The notes under the pieces were generated by a model that was given only the letters and a program-made list of their open reading frames with translations, ran no database searches and was not told where the DNA came from. From the NCBI GenBank assembly GCA_947480015.1, contig CANKBS010000013.1:1-64000 (forward strand): a stretch of 64,000 nt of DNA. The letters are read 5' to 3'. This DNA comes from Sphingobacteriaceae bacterium. Lineage in GTDB: Bacteria > Bacteroidota > Bacteroidia > B-17B0 > Aurantibacillaceae. Positions 55,601 through 63,680 of this stretch are shown here, one piece after another (positions within the stretch are counted from its first letter, which is position 1; the number at the start of each line of letters is the position of its first letter). The translations under genes were made by a program, and so were the position numbers.

Positions 55601-56592
55601 GTGATTTTAATGGCTTGGTTTATCCCACCGTGTTTGACAAGGAACAAACCGTGACCTGTTTAATGAATTTAAATTCATCAGCTGATGATTCACAACAAAT
55701 GGATCCCTTAACTCCTTTTCAATTTCTATTGCAAAAAAATATTTTATATCGTGGCAAAACACAAGTTGTGAATGGTGGTTTTTCTTTCACTTTTATAGTT
55801 CCGAAGGACATTAGTTTTTCTCCTGGTCCGGGTAAAATAAGTTATTATGCCACCAATGGTTTAACCGATGCCAATGGCTATTACAAACAGTTGATTGTTG
55901 GAGGAGGCAGTACGAAAAATACGCTTGTTGACAACGATGGTCCGCAAGCAACATTATTTTTTAATGATAAAAGTTTTGTAAATGGAGGGATTACCAATGA
56001 ACGACCTGTTTTTTATGCTGACTTAAGCGATTCGAGTGGGATTAATACCTTAGGCACGGGAATAGGACATGATATTTCTGCGATTTTAGATGAAACCAGC
56101 ACCAAACCGGTTATTTTAAATGATTATTACGAGGCTAATTTAAACAGTTACCAAAGTGGTAGAGTTAGGTATCCCTTTGATCAATTGAGTGAAGGGAACC
56201 ACCGTTTGTCGTTTAAGGTTTGGGACATTCAGAATAATTCGAGCACCATTTATACGGATTTTATTGTTGCGCCTAGTGCCGAACTAGCTTTAAAACACGT
56301 GTTAAATTACCCCAATCCTTTTACCACTTCTACCAAATTTATTTTCGATCACAATCAGGCCTGTAACCCTTTAAAAGTATGCATTCAGATATATACCGTT
56401 AGCGGCAAAATGGTAAAAACGATACAAAAAACAGTGCTTTGTGAAGGCTTTAAACCTGAAGGAATTGAATGGGACGGAAAAGATGATTACGGTGACCGCT
56501 TAGCACGTGGTGTTTATATTTATAAATTAGCTATTTTAGACGTCGAAAATAAAAAAGCTGAAAAAATTGAAAAATTGGTTATACTAAATTAG
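52639..56592 (+). CDS. porU: T9SS C-terminal signal peptidase PorU
   Basis: PorU is a surface cysteine protease of the gingipain family (C25) that removes the sorting domain of T9SS cargo and attaches it to the surface. The 1317-residue protein has a signal peptide (about 1-20), an N-terminal beta region, the C25 domain (about 550-950) with His in FNYTGHGGEVG and Cys in FITATCEFSRYDD, Ig-like parts, and a C-terminal domain with LNYPNPFTTSTKFIF and ARGVYIYKL. It is followed 50 bp later by porV. The length is typical. Confidence 0.93.
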   Translation: MKLPIVCTFLLSTLHVLVFGQAPVTNAQSDSKPLNTSVSNIVHSYASDTAELFVEISHACYDPFKNKLPFYVQSFITAYNQSAKPLLVVKKWLLVEDKHALVIKKYFSPYLSQNFEMEAVSSIHKNKNLNQYKLFPFRKNANNQIEELIDYDIKWEPVNSAGQAARGAAYNFTTSSVMAGGNWFKLGVTQSGIYKLSKSFISSMGLNVTNLDPSKIRVYGNGGKMLPELNKSFRYDDLLENAIQFVGDSNGVWDNSEYFLFYASGPTDWKNNRKAPGLKFTATKNLYSDTSFYFVTADLGNGKRMPRQNSLSGQANYATSTYDYYAYHEEDIMNFGKSGRSFFGEYFDIITSYHFNWNEGDFVVGDTVWAQADMIAASTQITQFVVTGNGLNLSVYTGTINAGELHADYAAPGSKMGFGLNTNNAELSINISKITSKSQGWLDKLTVNARRGISYSNKQFQFRDNRTARIGKTCAYTISTAPNLILSLWNVSDAINPFIQEYSSNSGGINFTALNDSASEYAIASTADYFIPQFVGKVTNQNIHSFEQADYVIVTHPLFLKQAEQLALFHQKNEGLTYAIATTEQIYNEFSSGRQDISAIRDFIRMLYSRNISLGKEVRYALLIGDGSYNNMSRSLMNNSNLIPTYQSINSLSSTQSIATDDFFGLMDPDEGYNAENHGFIDIGIGRFTCRSENEVKAVLAKIENYYKKDPNFTVNTSTPENCNTLSESPMSDWRNWLLFLGDDEDGALHMRDANKLTTLVKNSFPNYNVDKIFLDAYQRFSTPGGARYPDASTDFIKRIKKGALIFNYTGHGGEVGLTAERMVDMDMINTLDNFNKLPLFITATCEFSRYDDPSRTSAGELCLLNPKGGAIALLTTCRLAFSGPNYDLNRVLLSNLFNKLPDGSRPTLGDAIMATKASPQLPGQQFVYANFHLLGDPALKLAYPELKVNTSKINNVIINSGSSDTLGALSKITVSGFISDSSGVTMSDFNGLVYPTVFDKEQTVTCLMNLNSSADDSQQMDPLTPFQFLLQKNILYRGKTQVVNGGFSFTFIVPKDISFSPGPGKISYYATNGLTDANGYYKQLIVGGGSTKNTLVDNDGPQATLFFNDKSFVNGGITNERPVFYADLSDSSGINTLGTGIGHDISAILDETSTKPVILNDYYEANLNSYQSGRVRYPFDQLSEGNHRLSFKVWDIQNNSSTIYTDFIVAPSAELALKHVLNYPNPFTTSTKFIFDHNQACNPLKVCIQIYTVSGKMVKTIQKTVLCEGFKPEGIEWDGKDDYGDRLARGVYIYKLAILDVENKKAEKIEKLVILN

Positions 56593-56642
56593 TAAATTTA
56601 CCAATTAGACCCAATGTAGGATTATATAGAAAAGACATTTTA

Positions 56643-57884
56643 ATGAGACAAAAAATTTTAATTGTATTAAGTGTAGTTGGATCAAATACCTTGTTCGGAC
56701 AAACCAGTATCCGTTCTCAACAATTGGGTGGCACTACCATTAACCCTATTACAACTGCTGTGCCATTTTTATTGATTGGTCCTGATAGCAAACAAGGCGC
56801 TATGGGTGACGTGGGTGCGGCTACTGAAACGGATATTAATTCGATACATTGGAACGGGAGTAAGCTTGCCTTCGCTGAAAAAAAATTCGGAGTTGGATTT
56901 ACCGTGACACCTTGGTTAAGAAATTTAGTTCCGGACATTAACATGTATTACCTTTCGGGTTATTCTAAAATTAATGACAAGCAAACGGTAGGTGCTTCTT
57001 TACGTTATTTCAGTTTAGGCAATATCGATTTAACCGATGCTACCGGGGTGCATCAAGGAAGTTACAAGCCCAATGAATGGGCCATGGATCTTGCCTTTTC
57101 ACAAAAACTATCTAAGAATTTTTCATTAGGTGTAGCTACCCGTTTTATTTATTCGGGAATTAGTAAAGTGTATTTTGCAGGAAGTTCGGGAAATGCCGCC
57201 AGTACTTTTGCTGTTGACTTAAGTATGTTTTACAAAAGCAACAAATTTAAGTTAGGTGACAAAAAGGCGGTGGCCACAGGTGGTTTGGCCTTTACCAACA
57301 TTGGGGCTAAAATAAAATATTCGAATGATCAGAATTTTATCCCTATGAACATGCGCTTGGGTGGCGGTTTAAAAACCGACATTGATGATTACAACTCCTT
57401 TGCAGTTTATTTAGATTTTAATAAGCTCTTAGTGCCTACTCCACCCATTTATAAATACCAACTTGATTCGGCAGGAAATCAAACTGCACAAATTGCAATT
57501 AATCCAAGAACGGGCGAACAAGAAATTTTAAAAGGGAAAAATCCGAATGTTGACGTGGCCACCGGTATATTACAATCGTTTCATGATGCGCCGGGAGGTT
57601 TTAGCGAAGAGTTAAAAGAAGTTAGTACAAGTACCGGAATGGAATATTGTTACAACAATTTATTTGCCGTGCGTGCCGGATTTTTTCATGAATCAAAAAC
57701 AAAAGGAGCCCGTCAGTATTTTACGGTAGGCATGGGCTTTAAATTTAAAGTCATCACCGTTGATGGATCGTATTTAATTCCAACAGCCTTACAAAATCCT
57801 CTACAAAAAACTTGGCGTATTACCTTGAGCTTTAATTTCGACGGATATAATGCCGACGCTGAGAAAGAAAAAGTAGAACCTTAA
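56643..57884 (+). CDS. porV: T9SS outer-membrane shuttle protein PorV
   Basis: The 413-residue outer-membrane barrel has a signal peptide (about 1-19). The mature start shows the PorV pattern TAVPFLLIGPDSKQGAMGDVGAA, then TDINSIHWNGSKLAFA, followed by FadL-like beta strands and the C-terminal end TWRITLSFNFDGYN. PorV binds cargo C-terminal domains at the translocon exit and passes them to PorU. Position right after porU matches the gene order I recall in Flavobacterium. I chose PorV rather than PorQ from this context and the N-terminal pattern. Confidence 0.92.
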   Translation: MRQKILIVLSVVGSNTLFGQTSIRSQQLGGTTINPITTAVPFLLIGPDSKQGAMGDVGAATETDINSIHWNGSKLAFAEKKFGVGFTVTPWLRNLVPDINMYYLSGYSKINDKQTVGASLRYFSLGNIDLTDATGVHQGSYKPNEWAMDLAFSQKLSKNFSLGVATRFIYSGISKVYFAGSSGNAASTFAVDLSMFYKSNKFKLGDKKAVATGGLAFTNIGAKIKYSNDQNFIPMNMRLGGGLKTDIDDYNSFAVYLDFNKLLVPTPPIYKYQLDSAGNQTAQIAINPRTGEQEILKGKNPNVDVATGILQSFHDAPGGFSEELKEVSTSTGMEYCYNNLFAVRAGFFHESKTKGARQYFTVGMGFKFKVITVDGSYLIPTALQNPLQKTWRITLSFNFDGYNADAEKEKVEP

Positions 57885-57912
57885 CCCCCTCTTCACAGCC
57901 GATTGTGTATAA

Positions 57913-57953
57913 TTGACAGCTCAGTAAGTTAAGAGCTGCCAAATGGCTTGGCA
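57913..57953 (+). promoter_or_regulatory. Two mutually exclusive hairpins before the ABC binding gene
   Basis: TTGaCAGCTC (57913-57922) can pair with GAGCTGcCAA (57933-57942). Alternatively TGCCAA (57937-57942) can pair with TTGGCA (57948-57953). The two structures share bases and cannot coexist. The second ends 9 bases before the ATG at 57963. There is no T-run, so a terminator is unlikely. Confidence 0.35.
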
Positions 57954-57962
57954 TATTTGTAT

Positions 57963-59609
57963 ATGCCTAAATTACTTTTCATCCTAGTTAGTTTTGTTTG
58001 TTTACTTTTTATGAGTTGTACTAACTCCCTAAAAGAAAATGATGAGCGCCATATTTTTAATTACAATGAAATGAACGGATTGAATTCATTGGATCCGGCC
58101 GCTGCAGCAAATTTTGAAAACATTTGGCCGGTAAATCAATTGTTTAATGGTTTGCTACAAATGAACGACAGTTTGCAGGTAAAACCCTGTATTGCCAAAA
58201 GCTATGAATTAAGTGACGATGGCATGCATTATGTGTTTCACTTACGTGACGATGTTTTTTTTCATGATAATGCTTGTTTTGAAAATTCGAAAGGCAGAAA
58301 GGTAATTGCCAAAGATTTTGTTTTTAGTTTTAATCGGTTATTCGACAGCAAGGTTAGTTCGGCAAGTAGTTTACTGGACATTATTGATCAAAGTGAAAAA
58401 ACAGCTTTTAAAGGCTTTGAAGCCATTAACGACAGTACTTTAAAGATTAATTTAAAAAGGCCATTTACAGCTTTTTTAAGTGTATTAACAATGAAGTTTT
58501 TCTCGGTAGTTCCATTTGAAGCCATTGAATTTTATAAAGTTGATTTTAGAAAAAACCCTGTAGGCACCGGACCCTTTGTTTTTAAAGTATGGGAAGAAGG
58601 GACGAAATTAATCATGTTAAAAAATCCATCCTATTTTGAAAAAGACGCGCAACAAAAGTCCCTACCCTATCTGGATGCGGTAACGGTTTCGTTTATTAAG
58701 GATAGGGAGACAGCCTTTATGGAATTACTAAATGGGAAATTTGATATGTTAAGTGGGGCGGATGCCTTTAACACCAATGAGGTGCTAGATAAGGAAGGGG
58801 ATTTGAGAGAACTGTACAAAAAAAAATTCTTTCTTCAAAAAGAAACATTTTTAAAAACCGATTACATTGGCATTTTGATTGATGAGAATATTGCCATAGT
58901 AAAAAACTCGCCATTAAAGTTAAAGGCCATTCGTCAGGCACTTAATTATGCTTTTGATCGCGACAAACTGATCAAGTATTTGCGTAATAATTTAGGGGAA
59001 GCTGCTCATGCGGGCTTTATACCTAAAGGATTAAAAAGTTACGATCCAACAGTTGTAAAGGGTTACGATTATAATCCAGATAAGGTAAAAGAACTCTTGG
59101 CACAAGCCGGATTCCCCAATGGTAAAGGCCTTCCCGAGCTTACGATACATACCACCGACAATTACAAAGAACAGGTAGAATTTATACAATCGCAATTTGC
59201 CGAAAACAACATCATGGTCCAGATAAGTGTAGAAAAACCTTCGGTGCTTCGTCAGGCTGTTAATGCTTGCCAATATAACCTTTTTAAAAAATCGTGGTTT
59301 AGTGATTATGCCGATGAGGAAAATTTTATGAGTTTATTTTACAGCAAAAATTTCTCTCCGCAGGGGGTTAATTTTTTCCATTATAAAAATGCCGAATTTG
59401 ATGCTGCCTATGAAAACGCATTGGCCGAAAAAGACGAAGCTGTTAAAATAAAACTGTATCAAAAAATGGATCAACTTATCATAGAAGATGCTCCGTTTAT
59501 TCCGCTCTATTATGATGTGGTAGTGAGACTTGTCAGTCATAAGGTAACCGGACTCAAGAGCAATGCTATGAATTTATTAGATCTAAAAACAGTCCGTAAA
59601 TCAAACTAA
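57963..59609 (+). CDS. ABC peptide/nickel-type substrate-binding lipoprotein
   Basis: The 548-residue family-5 solute-binding protein starts at ATG 57963 (MPKLLFILVSFVCLLFMSC), giving lipobox LFMSC (Cys 19). The TTG start of the ORF track is less likely. Family features are FNYNEMNGLNSLDPA, a long DGMHYVFHLRDDVFFHD region, FVFSFNRLFD, NPVGTGPFVFK, ALNYAFDRDKL and the C-terminal IIEDAPFIPLYY. It would capture oligopeptides or a similar ligand in the periplasm. No permease or ATPase gene is beside it; the only ABC ATPase in the window is at 26857, over 30 kb away. Confidence 0.9.
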   Translation: MPKLLFILVSFVCLLFMSCTNSLKENDERHIFNYNEMNGLNSLDPAAAANFENIWPVNQLFNGLLQMNDSLQVKPCIAKSYELSDDGMHYVFHLRDDVFFHDNACFENSKGRKVIAKDFVFSFNRLFDSKVSSASSLLDIIDQSEKTAFKGFEAINDSTLKINLKRPFTAFLSVLTMKFFSVVPFEAIEFYKVDFRKNPVGTGPFVFKVWEEGTKLIMLKNPSYFEKDAQQKSLPYLDAVTVSFIKDRETAFMELLNGKFDMLSGADAFNTNEVLDKEGDLRELYKKKFFLQKETFLKTDYIGILIDENIAIVKNSPLKLKAIRQALNYAFDRDKLIKYLRNNLGEAAHAGFIPKGLKSYDPTVVKGYDYNPDKVKELLAQAGFPNGKGLPELTIHTTDNYKEQVEFIQSQFAENNIMVQISVEKPSVLRQAVNACQYNLFKKSWFSDYADEENFMSLFYSKNFSPQGVNFFHYKNAEFDAAYENALAEKDEAVKIKLYQKMDQLIIEDAPFIPLYYDVVVRLVSHKVTGLKSNAMNLLDLKTVRKSN

Positions 59610-59631
59610 TCAGGCTTAGTTAAATTGACTT

Positions 59632-60873
59632 TTACTTTAGGACTATTTCACGAAGAAGGTGACAATCGGATTTTAGTGAGAAAAAACGAAACACAGATGT
59701 TTTGGTATTTATTAAAAATGCCAGGCTTAAACTTAAGGTTATAATGGAATAACTTATCAGAGCCGAATATGCAGCGCCATTTGTTCCGTAACGGCTTATG
59801 AGGAGTGGGGCTAAAATCAAACTGGCGATAAATCCAAAACCATAGCTCACTAATACAATTTTTTGTTTACCAATGGCTATGAAGTAATTACTCATGATTA
59901 GAAAAAAACTAATCATTAAAATAGCGGGGGAATAAAGCATCATAAGATGTTTTATACCAATAAAACCCTCACCGAGCACAAATACAAAAAATGAAACCGG
60001 AATGAGTGCGATGGTTAAAATTAACAGGCCACTAAGGATTGTTGCGAACTTAGCTAAACTTAGGGTAAGTTGTATGCTTGTTTTTGTATTACCTGAGTTG
60101 GCTACTCGAGCCAAAAGTAAAGGACTAATTGCATTTGAAATAATTAATACAGCTTCGGTAAGGGAAGATGCCGAGGCGTACAAACCAACCGAGGCACTGT
60201 TAGCCAGAAGGTAATAACTATAACGGTTACAAAAAATATAAAGTAGGGTACTCGACTGAAAAATCATACCATTTATGAGTATTGGTTTTAAGTAATAAGT
60301 TGAATTAATATCCTTTTGAACAAAGAATTTAAAAACCTGAATCGCTGACATAATGGTTGCAAGTGAAAACGAAATGAATAAGGGGTAAATGTATGCAGCG
60401 AAAGTAAATGATTTAAAGATAAAAATACCGATGGTTAATCCAAGCAAAAGCAAAAAAGGTTGGATAAAATTCATCCAATTAAAAACACGAATTTTTTCTT
60501 TACCTAAAATAAGCACGCAGTTGAATGTATTGATAAGGACAAGTAGTGATACCAGGTATGCTAGCCATTCGTAACCCAGCACCTGTTTATTCAAAAAAAC
60601 AATCATGAGATTGCTGAGTGAACAAAAGATAAAGGTGTAAAAAAGTCCGTGAACTACTATTTTTTTTAGGTTGAATTTCGGAATAAAATGAACCAGGTTA
60701 TATCCCGTGTATACCTCATTAATGATTTGAATGATGCTAATATTTAGAATAAAAATACTGATCTCACCCCTTGAACTAACGCCCAAGTAGCGGGAAGAAA
60801 TGATAAGAATAAGAAAATTGATCAGTCCAACGCTGCCTTTTGTGATCAAACTGTAAACAATGTTCTTAAACAT
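59632..60873 (-). CDS. Polysaccharide flippase, Wzx/MATE-like
   Basis: The 413-residue polytopic protein has about 12 TM helices and resembles oligosaccharide flippases of the MOP exporter superfamily: SLITKGSVGLINFLILIISSRYLGVSSRGE at the start and RYGTNGAAYSALISYSI near the end. Such proteins flip lipid-linked glycans across the inner membrane. No other glycan gene is adjacent, so the carried glycan is unknown; the window has a GT2 and a GT-C enzyme far away. It converges with the ABC binding gene, with a gap of 22 bp. Confidence 0.85.
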   Translation of the reverse strand: MFKNIVYSLITKGSVGLINFLILIISSRYLGVSSRGEISIFILNISIIQIINEVYTGYNLVHFIPKFNLKKIVVHGLFYTFIFCSLSNLMIVFLNKQVLGYEWLAYLVSLLVLINTFNCVLILGKEKIRVFNWMNFIQPFLLLLGLTIGIFIFKSFTFAAYIYPLFISFSLATIMSAIQVFKFFVQKDINSTYYLKPILINGMIFQSSTLLYIFCNRYSYYLLANSASVGLYASASSLTEAVLIISNAISPLLLARVANSGNTKTSIQLTLSLAKFATILSGLLILTIALIPVSFFVFVLGEGFIGIKHLMMLYSPAILMISFFLIMSNYFIAIGKQKIVLVSYGFGFIASLILAPLLISRYGTNGAAYSALISYSIITLSLSLAFLINTKTSVFRFFSLKSDCHLLREIVLK

Positions 60874-60912
60874 ATTCGGTTTTAATTTAAAGGCAATTTA
60901 TTGTCAGTCGTT

Positions 60913-61320
60913 TTACCAAACAAATACAATGTTTTGCTTAATATCGGGATGGAGGCTTTTAGCAACCGGACAAGCAAGGGCTGCATGCTCGTACATTTTT
61001 TTCTCTTTATCAGTAAAATTATTTTTAGGAAAATTAAGGGTGACGTGAATTTCACCTATCCGACGGGGTTCGGCATACATCACTTTAGTAACTTCGGCGC
61101 TGGTGCCAATAATTGGTGTAATGTTTTCCTTCATAGCTAAAATTCCCATAATGGAAATCATACAACTGGCCAATGAGGTGGCTGCTAAATCGGTAGGTGA
61201 AAAGGCTTCTCCTTTTCCAAAATTATCCTTTGGTGCATCGCTGAATATTTTTGTTTCCGATTGCAGGTGAACTGCCTCTGTGCGTAGCTCGCCAAGGTAT
61301 TTTACTGTGCTGGTGATCAT
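60913..61320 (-). CDS. OsmC/Ohr family peroxidase-like protein
   Basis: The 135-residue cytosolic protein has the two redox Cys of the family: TSLASCMISIMG (about Cys 53) and AALACPVAKSLHPD (about Cys 116), which in OsmC/Ohr reduce organic hydroperoxides through a Cys pair. The family also has GEAFSPTDLAATS and a conserved HVTLNFP strand. It has a -7 box before its start. Divergent from the 61378 gene. Confidence 0.9.
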   Translation of the reverse strand: MITSTVKYLGELRTEAVHLQSETKIFSDAPKDNFGKGEAFSPTDLAATSLASCMISIMGILAMKENITPIIGTSAEVTKVMYAEPRRIGEIHVTLNFPKNNFTDKEKKMYEHAALACPVAKSLHPDIKQNIVFVW

Positions 61321-61335
61321 GGTTAATTATTTATG

Positions 61336-61343
61336 CAAAAATA
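61336..61343 (-). promoter_or_regulatory. -7 box for osmC-type gene (TATTTTTG)
   Basis: Exact TAnnTTTG match 16 bp before the ATG at 61320. No clear -33 box. Confidence 0.4.
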
Positions 61344-61364
61344 GGATAATACCTTGTAAATACT

Positions 61365-61372
61365 TATTTTTG
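61365..61372 (+). promoter_or_regulatory. -7 box directly before the 61378 ATG (TATTTTTG)
   Basis: Exact TAnnTTTG match. Transcription would start at about 61375-61378, that is at or next to the ATG, giving a leaderless message if used. No -33 element at the usual spacing. Confidence 0.4.
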
Positions 61373-61377
61373 TTAGC

Positions 61378-62142
61378 ATGTTTCGTTCCATTGTTTACAT
61401 CCTTTGCGGCCTTGTTTTACTGAGTACAGATGTATTTGGTCAGGATCAAACTTTGGGTACAGGTTATGAAAACGGCACCAATTTAAATGTGATTTATCAT
61501 ACCGAACGGAGTGGTCAATTTTATGCCAGTACGAGAGGTTATGGAATTAGTTACCGCCAATCGAAACATCTTAACGCGAAAAGTCGTTCGTTTTTTGAAA
61601 TTGACGTGCAAAATTTAAAACACATTAAGGAAACCAAAACGCAGGGCGATGCTCCGGAACGGAGACGATTTGTTTATGGAAAAGTGAACTCCGTTTTTTT
61701 ATTGCGTGGTGCCATTGGTTTTCAAAACGTCATTTTCTCAAAGGCCGATAATAAAGCTGTAGAGATTCGTTATTTTTATTCCATTGGTCCTACTTTAGCT
61801 TTTGTAAAACCCTATTACTTGCAGGTATACAAAACCAATGGCAATAAGGAATCGACCTTAATAAAATTCGGTGCTGAAAATTTTACTGCGGATAGTGGTC
61901 GTGTTGTAGGTCGTGGGGCTTACACCGATGGGCTGCCTGAAATGAGGATTTATCCCGGATTAAGTGCTAAATTTAATCTAAGTTTTGAATACGCGCCTTA
62001 TACAAATTTAATCCGGGCCATTGAAACCGGAGTTTCGTTGGATTATTTTCCAAAATCCATTACGCTTATGGCTCGTAATCCTTCAGAAAATTTAATTATT
62101 GCATTTCATGTAGGATTTGTATTTGGCAGAAAATGGTTTTAG
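61378..62142 (+). CDS. Putative outer-membrane beta-barrel protein ahead of lipA
   Basis: The 254-residue protein has a signal peptide (about 1-21, ending DVFGQ), then alternating strand segments with aromatic ends ([41 protein letters not shown]) and a C-terminal [16 protein letters not shown] that looks like the last strand of a barrel. I do not recognise the family. Its stop (TAG) is one base from the lipA ATG, so it is translated together with lipA, but no functional link is evident. A -7 box at 61365-61372 suggests a leaderless start. Confidence 0.65.
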   Translation: MFRSIVYILCGLVLLSTDVFGQDQTLGTGYENGTNLNVIYHTERSGQFYASTRGYGISYRQSKHLNAKSRSFFEIDVQNLKHIKETKTQGDAPERRRFVYGKVNSVFLLRGAIGFQNVIFSKADNKAVEIRYFYSIGPTLAFVKPYYLQVYKTNGNKESTLIKFGAENFTADSGRVVGRGAYTDGLPEMRIYPGLSAKFNLSFEYAPYTNLIRAIETGVSLDYFPKSITLMARNPSENLIIAFHVGFVFGRKWF

Positions 62143-62143
62143 T

Positions 62144-63007
62144 ATGGAATTAACACAAGAAGTTCAGAAAATAAAAAAACCCGAATGGTTGCGCGTTAAG
62201 CTGCCTACGGGTCAAGAATATGTAAAAGTTAGAAGTATTGTTGGTGAGCACAAGCTGCATACCATTTGTGAAAGTGGCAACTGCCCGAATATGGGTGAAT
62301 GTTGGGGCGCAGGTACAGCTACCTTTATGATACTTGGAAACATTTGCACCCGCAGTTGCGGTTTTTGTGCAGTTGCCACCGGTAAACCAAAAGCGGCCGA
62401 CTGGGATGAGCCAAAACGCATTGCCAACTCCGTTAAATTAATGGGTGTAAAACATTGTGTGATTACCAGTGTTGACCGTGATGATTTGAAAGATGGTGGT
62501 TCAATTATTTGGGCAGAAACCATTAAGGAAATAAGAGCCATTAGTCCTGAAACTAAATTTGAATGTTTGATTCCTGATTTTGCCGGCAAGTGGGAAAATT
62601 TGCAACGTATTATTGATGTGATGCCTGATATTGTTTCACATAATATTGAAACTGTGCGGCGTTTAACTGCCCAGGTGAGAATACAAGCAAAATACGACAG
62701 AAGTCTGGAAGTTTTAAAAAGACTGGATGAGGCTGGTGTAAAAACCAAATCGGGGGTGATGCTTGGATTAGGTGAAACCGAAGAAGAAATTTATGAAACC
62801 ATAGATGATCTTGCATCTGTAAAATGTGATGTTTTAACCTTGGGGCAATACTTGCAACCCACTCCAAAACATATACCCGTTGCTCAGTTTGTGCATCCGG
62901 ATGAATTTAATAAATACAGAGCTTATGCGTTAACCAAAGGTTTTCGATTTGTTGAAAGTGGTCCTTTGGTTCGTTCCTCTTATCATGCAGAAAAACACAT
63001 TTTTTAA
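62144..63007 (+). CDS. lipA: Lipoyl synthase LipA (radical SAM)
   Basis: LipA inserts two sulfur atoms into octanoyl groups on E2 and GcvH. The N-terminal auxiliary cluster motif [12 protein letters not shown] and the radical-SAM cluster motif CTRSCGFC are both present, as is the C-terminal RSSYHAEK. The track start at 62117 is replaced by ATG 62144 (MELTQEVQK), giving 287 residues, the usual length. It supplies the lipoyl cofactor required by the E1/E2 complex at 22375. The next gene starts directly at its stop. Confidence 0.95.
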   Translation: MELTQEVQKIKKPEWLRVKLPTGQEYVKVRSIVGEHKLHTICESGNCPNMGECWGAGTATFMILGNICTRSCGFCAVATGKPKAADWDEPKRIANSVKLMGVKHCVITSVDRDDLKDGGSIIWAETIKEIRAISPETKFECLIPDFAGKWENLQRIIDVMPDIVSHNIETVRRLTAQVRIQAKYDRSLEVLKRLDEAGVKTKSGVMLGLGETEEEIYETIDDLASVKCDVLTLGQYLQPTPKHIPVAQFVHPDEFNKYRAYALTKGFRFVESGPLVRSSYHAEKHIF

Positions 63008-63679
63008 ATGAAAAAACCACTAACGCTGCTATTTATTGTAGTACTTATTCTCACCTTTGCGTTTTGTGCGCCATCGCGCTATGTTAAAACTTTGGAAAAA
63101 AAACAAAGTGTCCTTGCTTTTTCATTTGGCGGCCCCCTTATTAAATTTGGTGGAGCGCCTATTCCCATTCCGTTTACAACCTTGGGTTATGCTTATGGAT
63201 GCAGCGATCGCATCACTGCCTATGGTAATTTGCATACCACGAGTTTACTATTCGGTAATTTTCAAACAGACTTAGGCGCTACGGTTAAGTTATACGAAAA
63301 AGAAAATCAATTTGGTTTCTCTGCCTCACCTGCTTTGCAAATTGCCTGCAATGTTCGGAATCAGACAGGGTTTAGAACTTGGCCCAGTATCGATTTAAAC
63401 AGTTATTATCACCCAAACAAAAAACCTTCATATATCTATGCCGGAATCAATTCATGGATTGAACTTTCATCGACCAAAGCGCATGATGAGCCGCAGACCA
63501 AACATGCCATCCCTAATTTGCATATCGGATACAGTGTGGTAAAAACAAAATGGCAGCATCAGTTTGAATTAAAATATTTGGGTATGGGTATTGCCAATAC
63601 ACCCGGTGTGGTTGATTATATAGGTGCTTCAGGAAAAGGAACCTTTGGCCTGTATTATTCATTAATTAGAAAATTTTAG
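63008..63679 (+). CDS. Lipoprotein of unknown function after lipA
   Basis: The 223-residue protein has a hydrophobic N-terminus ending in a lipobox-like FAFC (Cys 20) and APSRYVK. The body has beta-rich segments (FGGAPIPIPFTTLGYAYG, KYLGMGIANTPG) and a C-terminal TFGLYYSLIRKF. I do not recognise the family. It may be an outer-membrane or envelope lipoprotein. It starts at the base after the lipA stop and is followed by another putative lipoprotein gene, so the group may be one operon. Confidence 0.6.
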   Translation: MKKPLTLLFIVVLILTFAFCAPSRYVKTLEKKQSVLAFSFGGPLIKFGGAPIPIPFTTLGYAYGCSDRITAYGNLHTTSLLFGNFQTDLGATVKLYEKENQFGFSASPALQIACNVRNQTGFRTWPSIDLNSYYHPNKKPSYIYAGINSWIELSSTKAHDEPQTKHAIPNLHIGYSVVKTKWQHQFELKYLGMGIANTPGVVDYIGASGKGTFGLYYSLIRKF

Positions 63680-63680
63680 G

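Noticed and set aside
62212-62748. 178-residue minus-strand ORF in lipA
   Set aside because: It is antisense to conserved LipA motifs and has no independent support.
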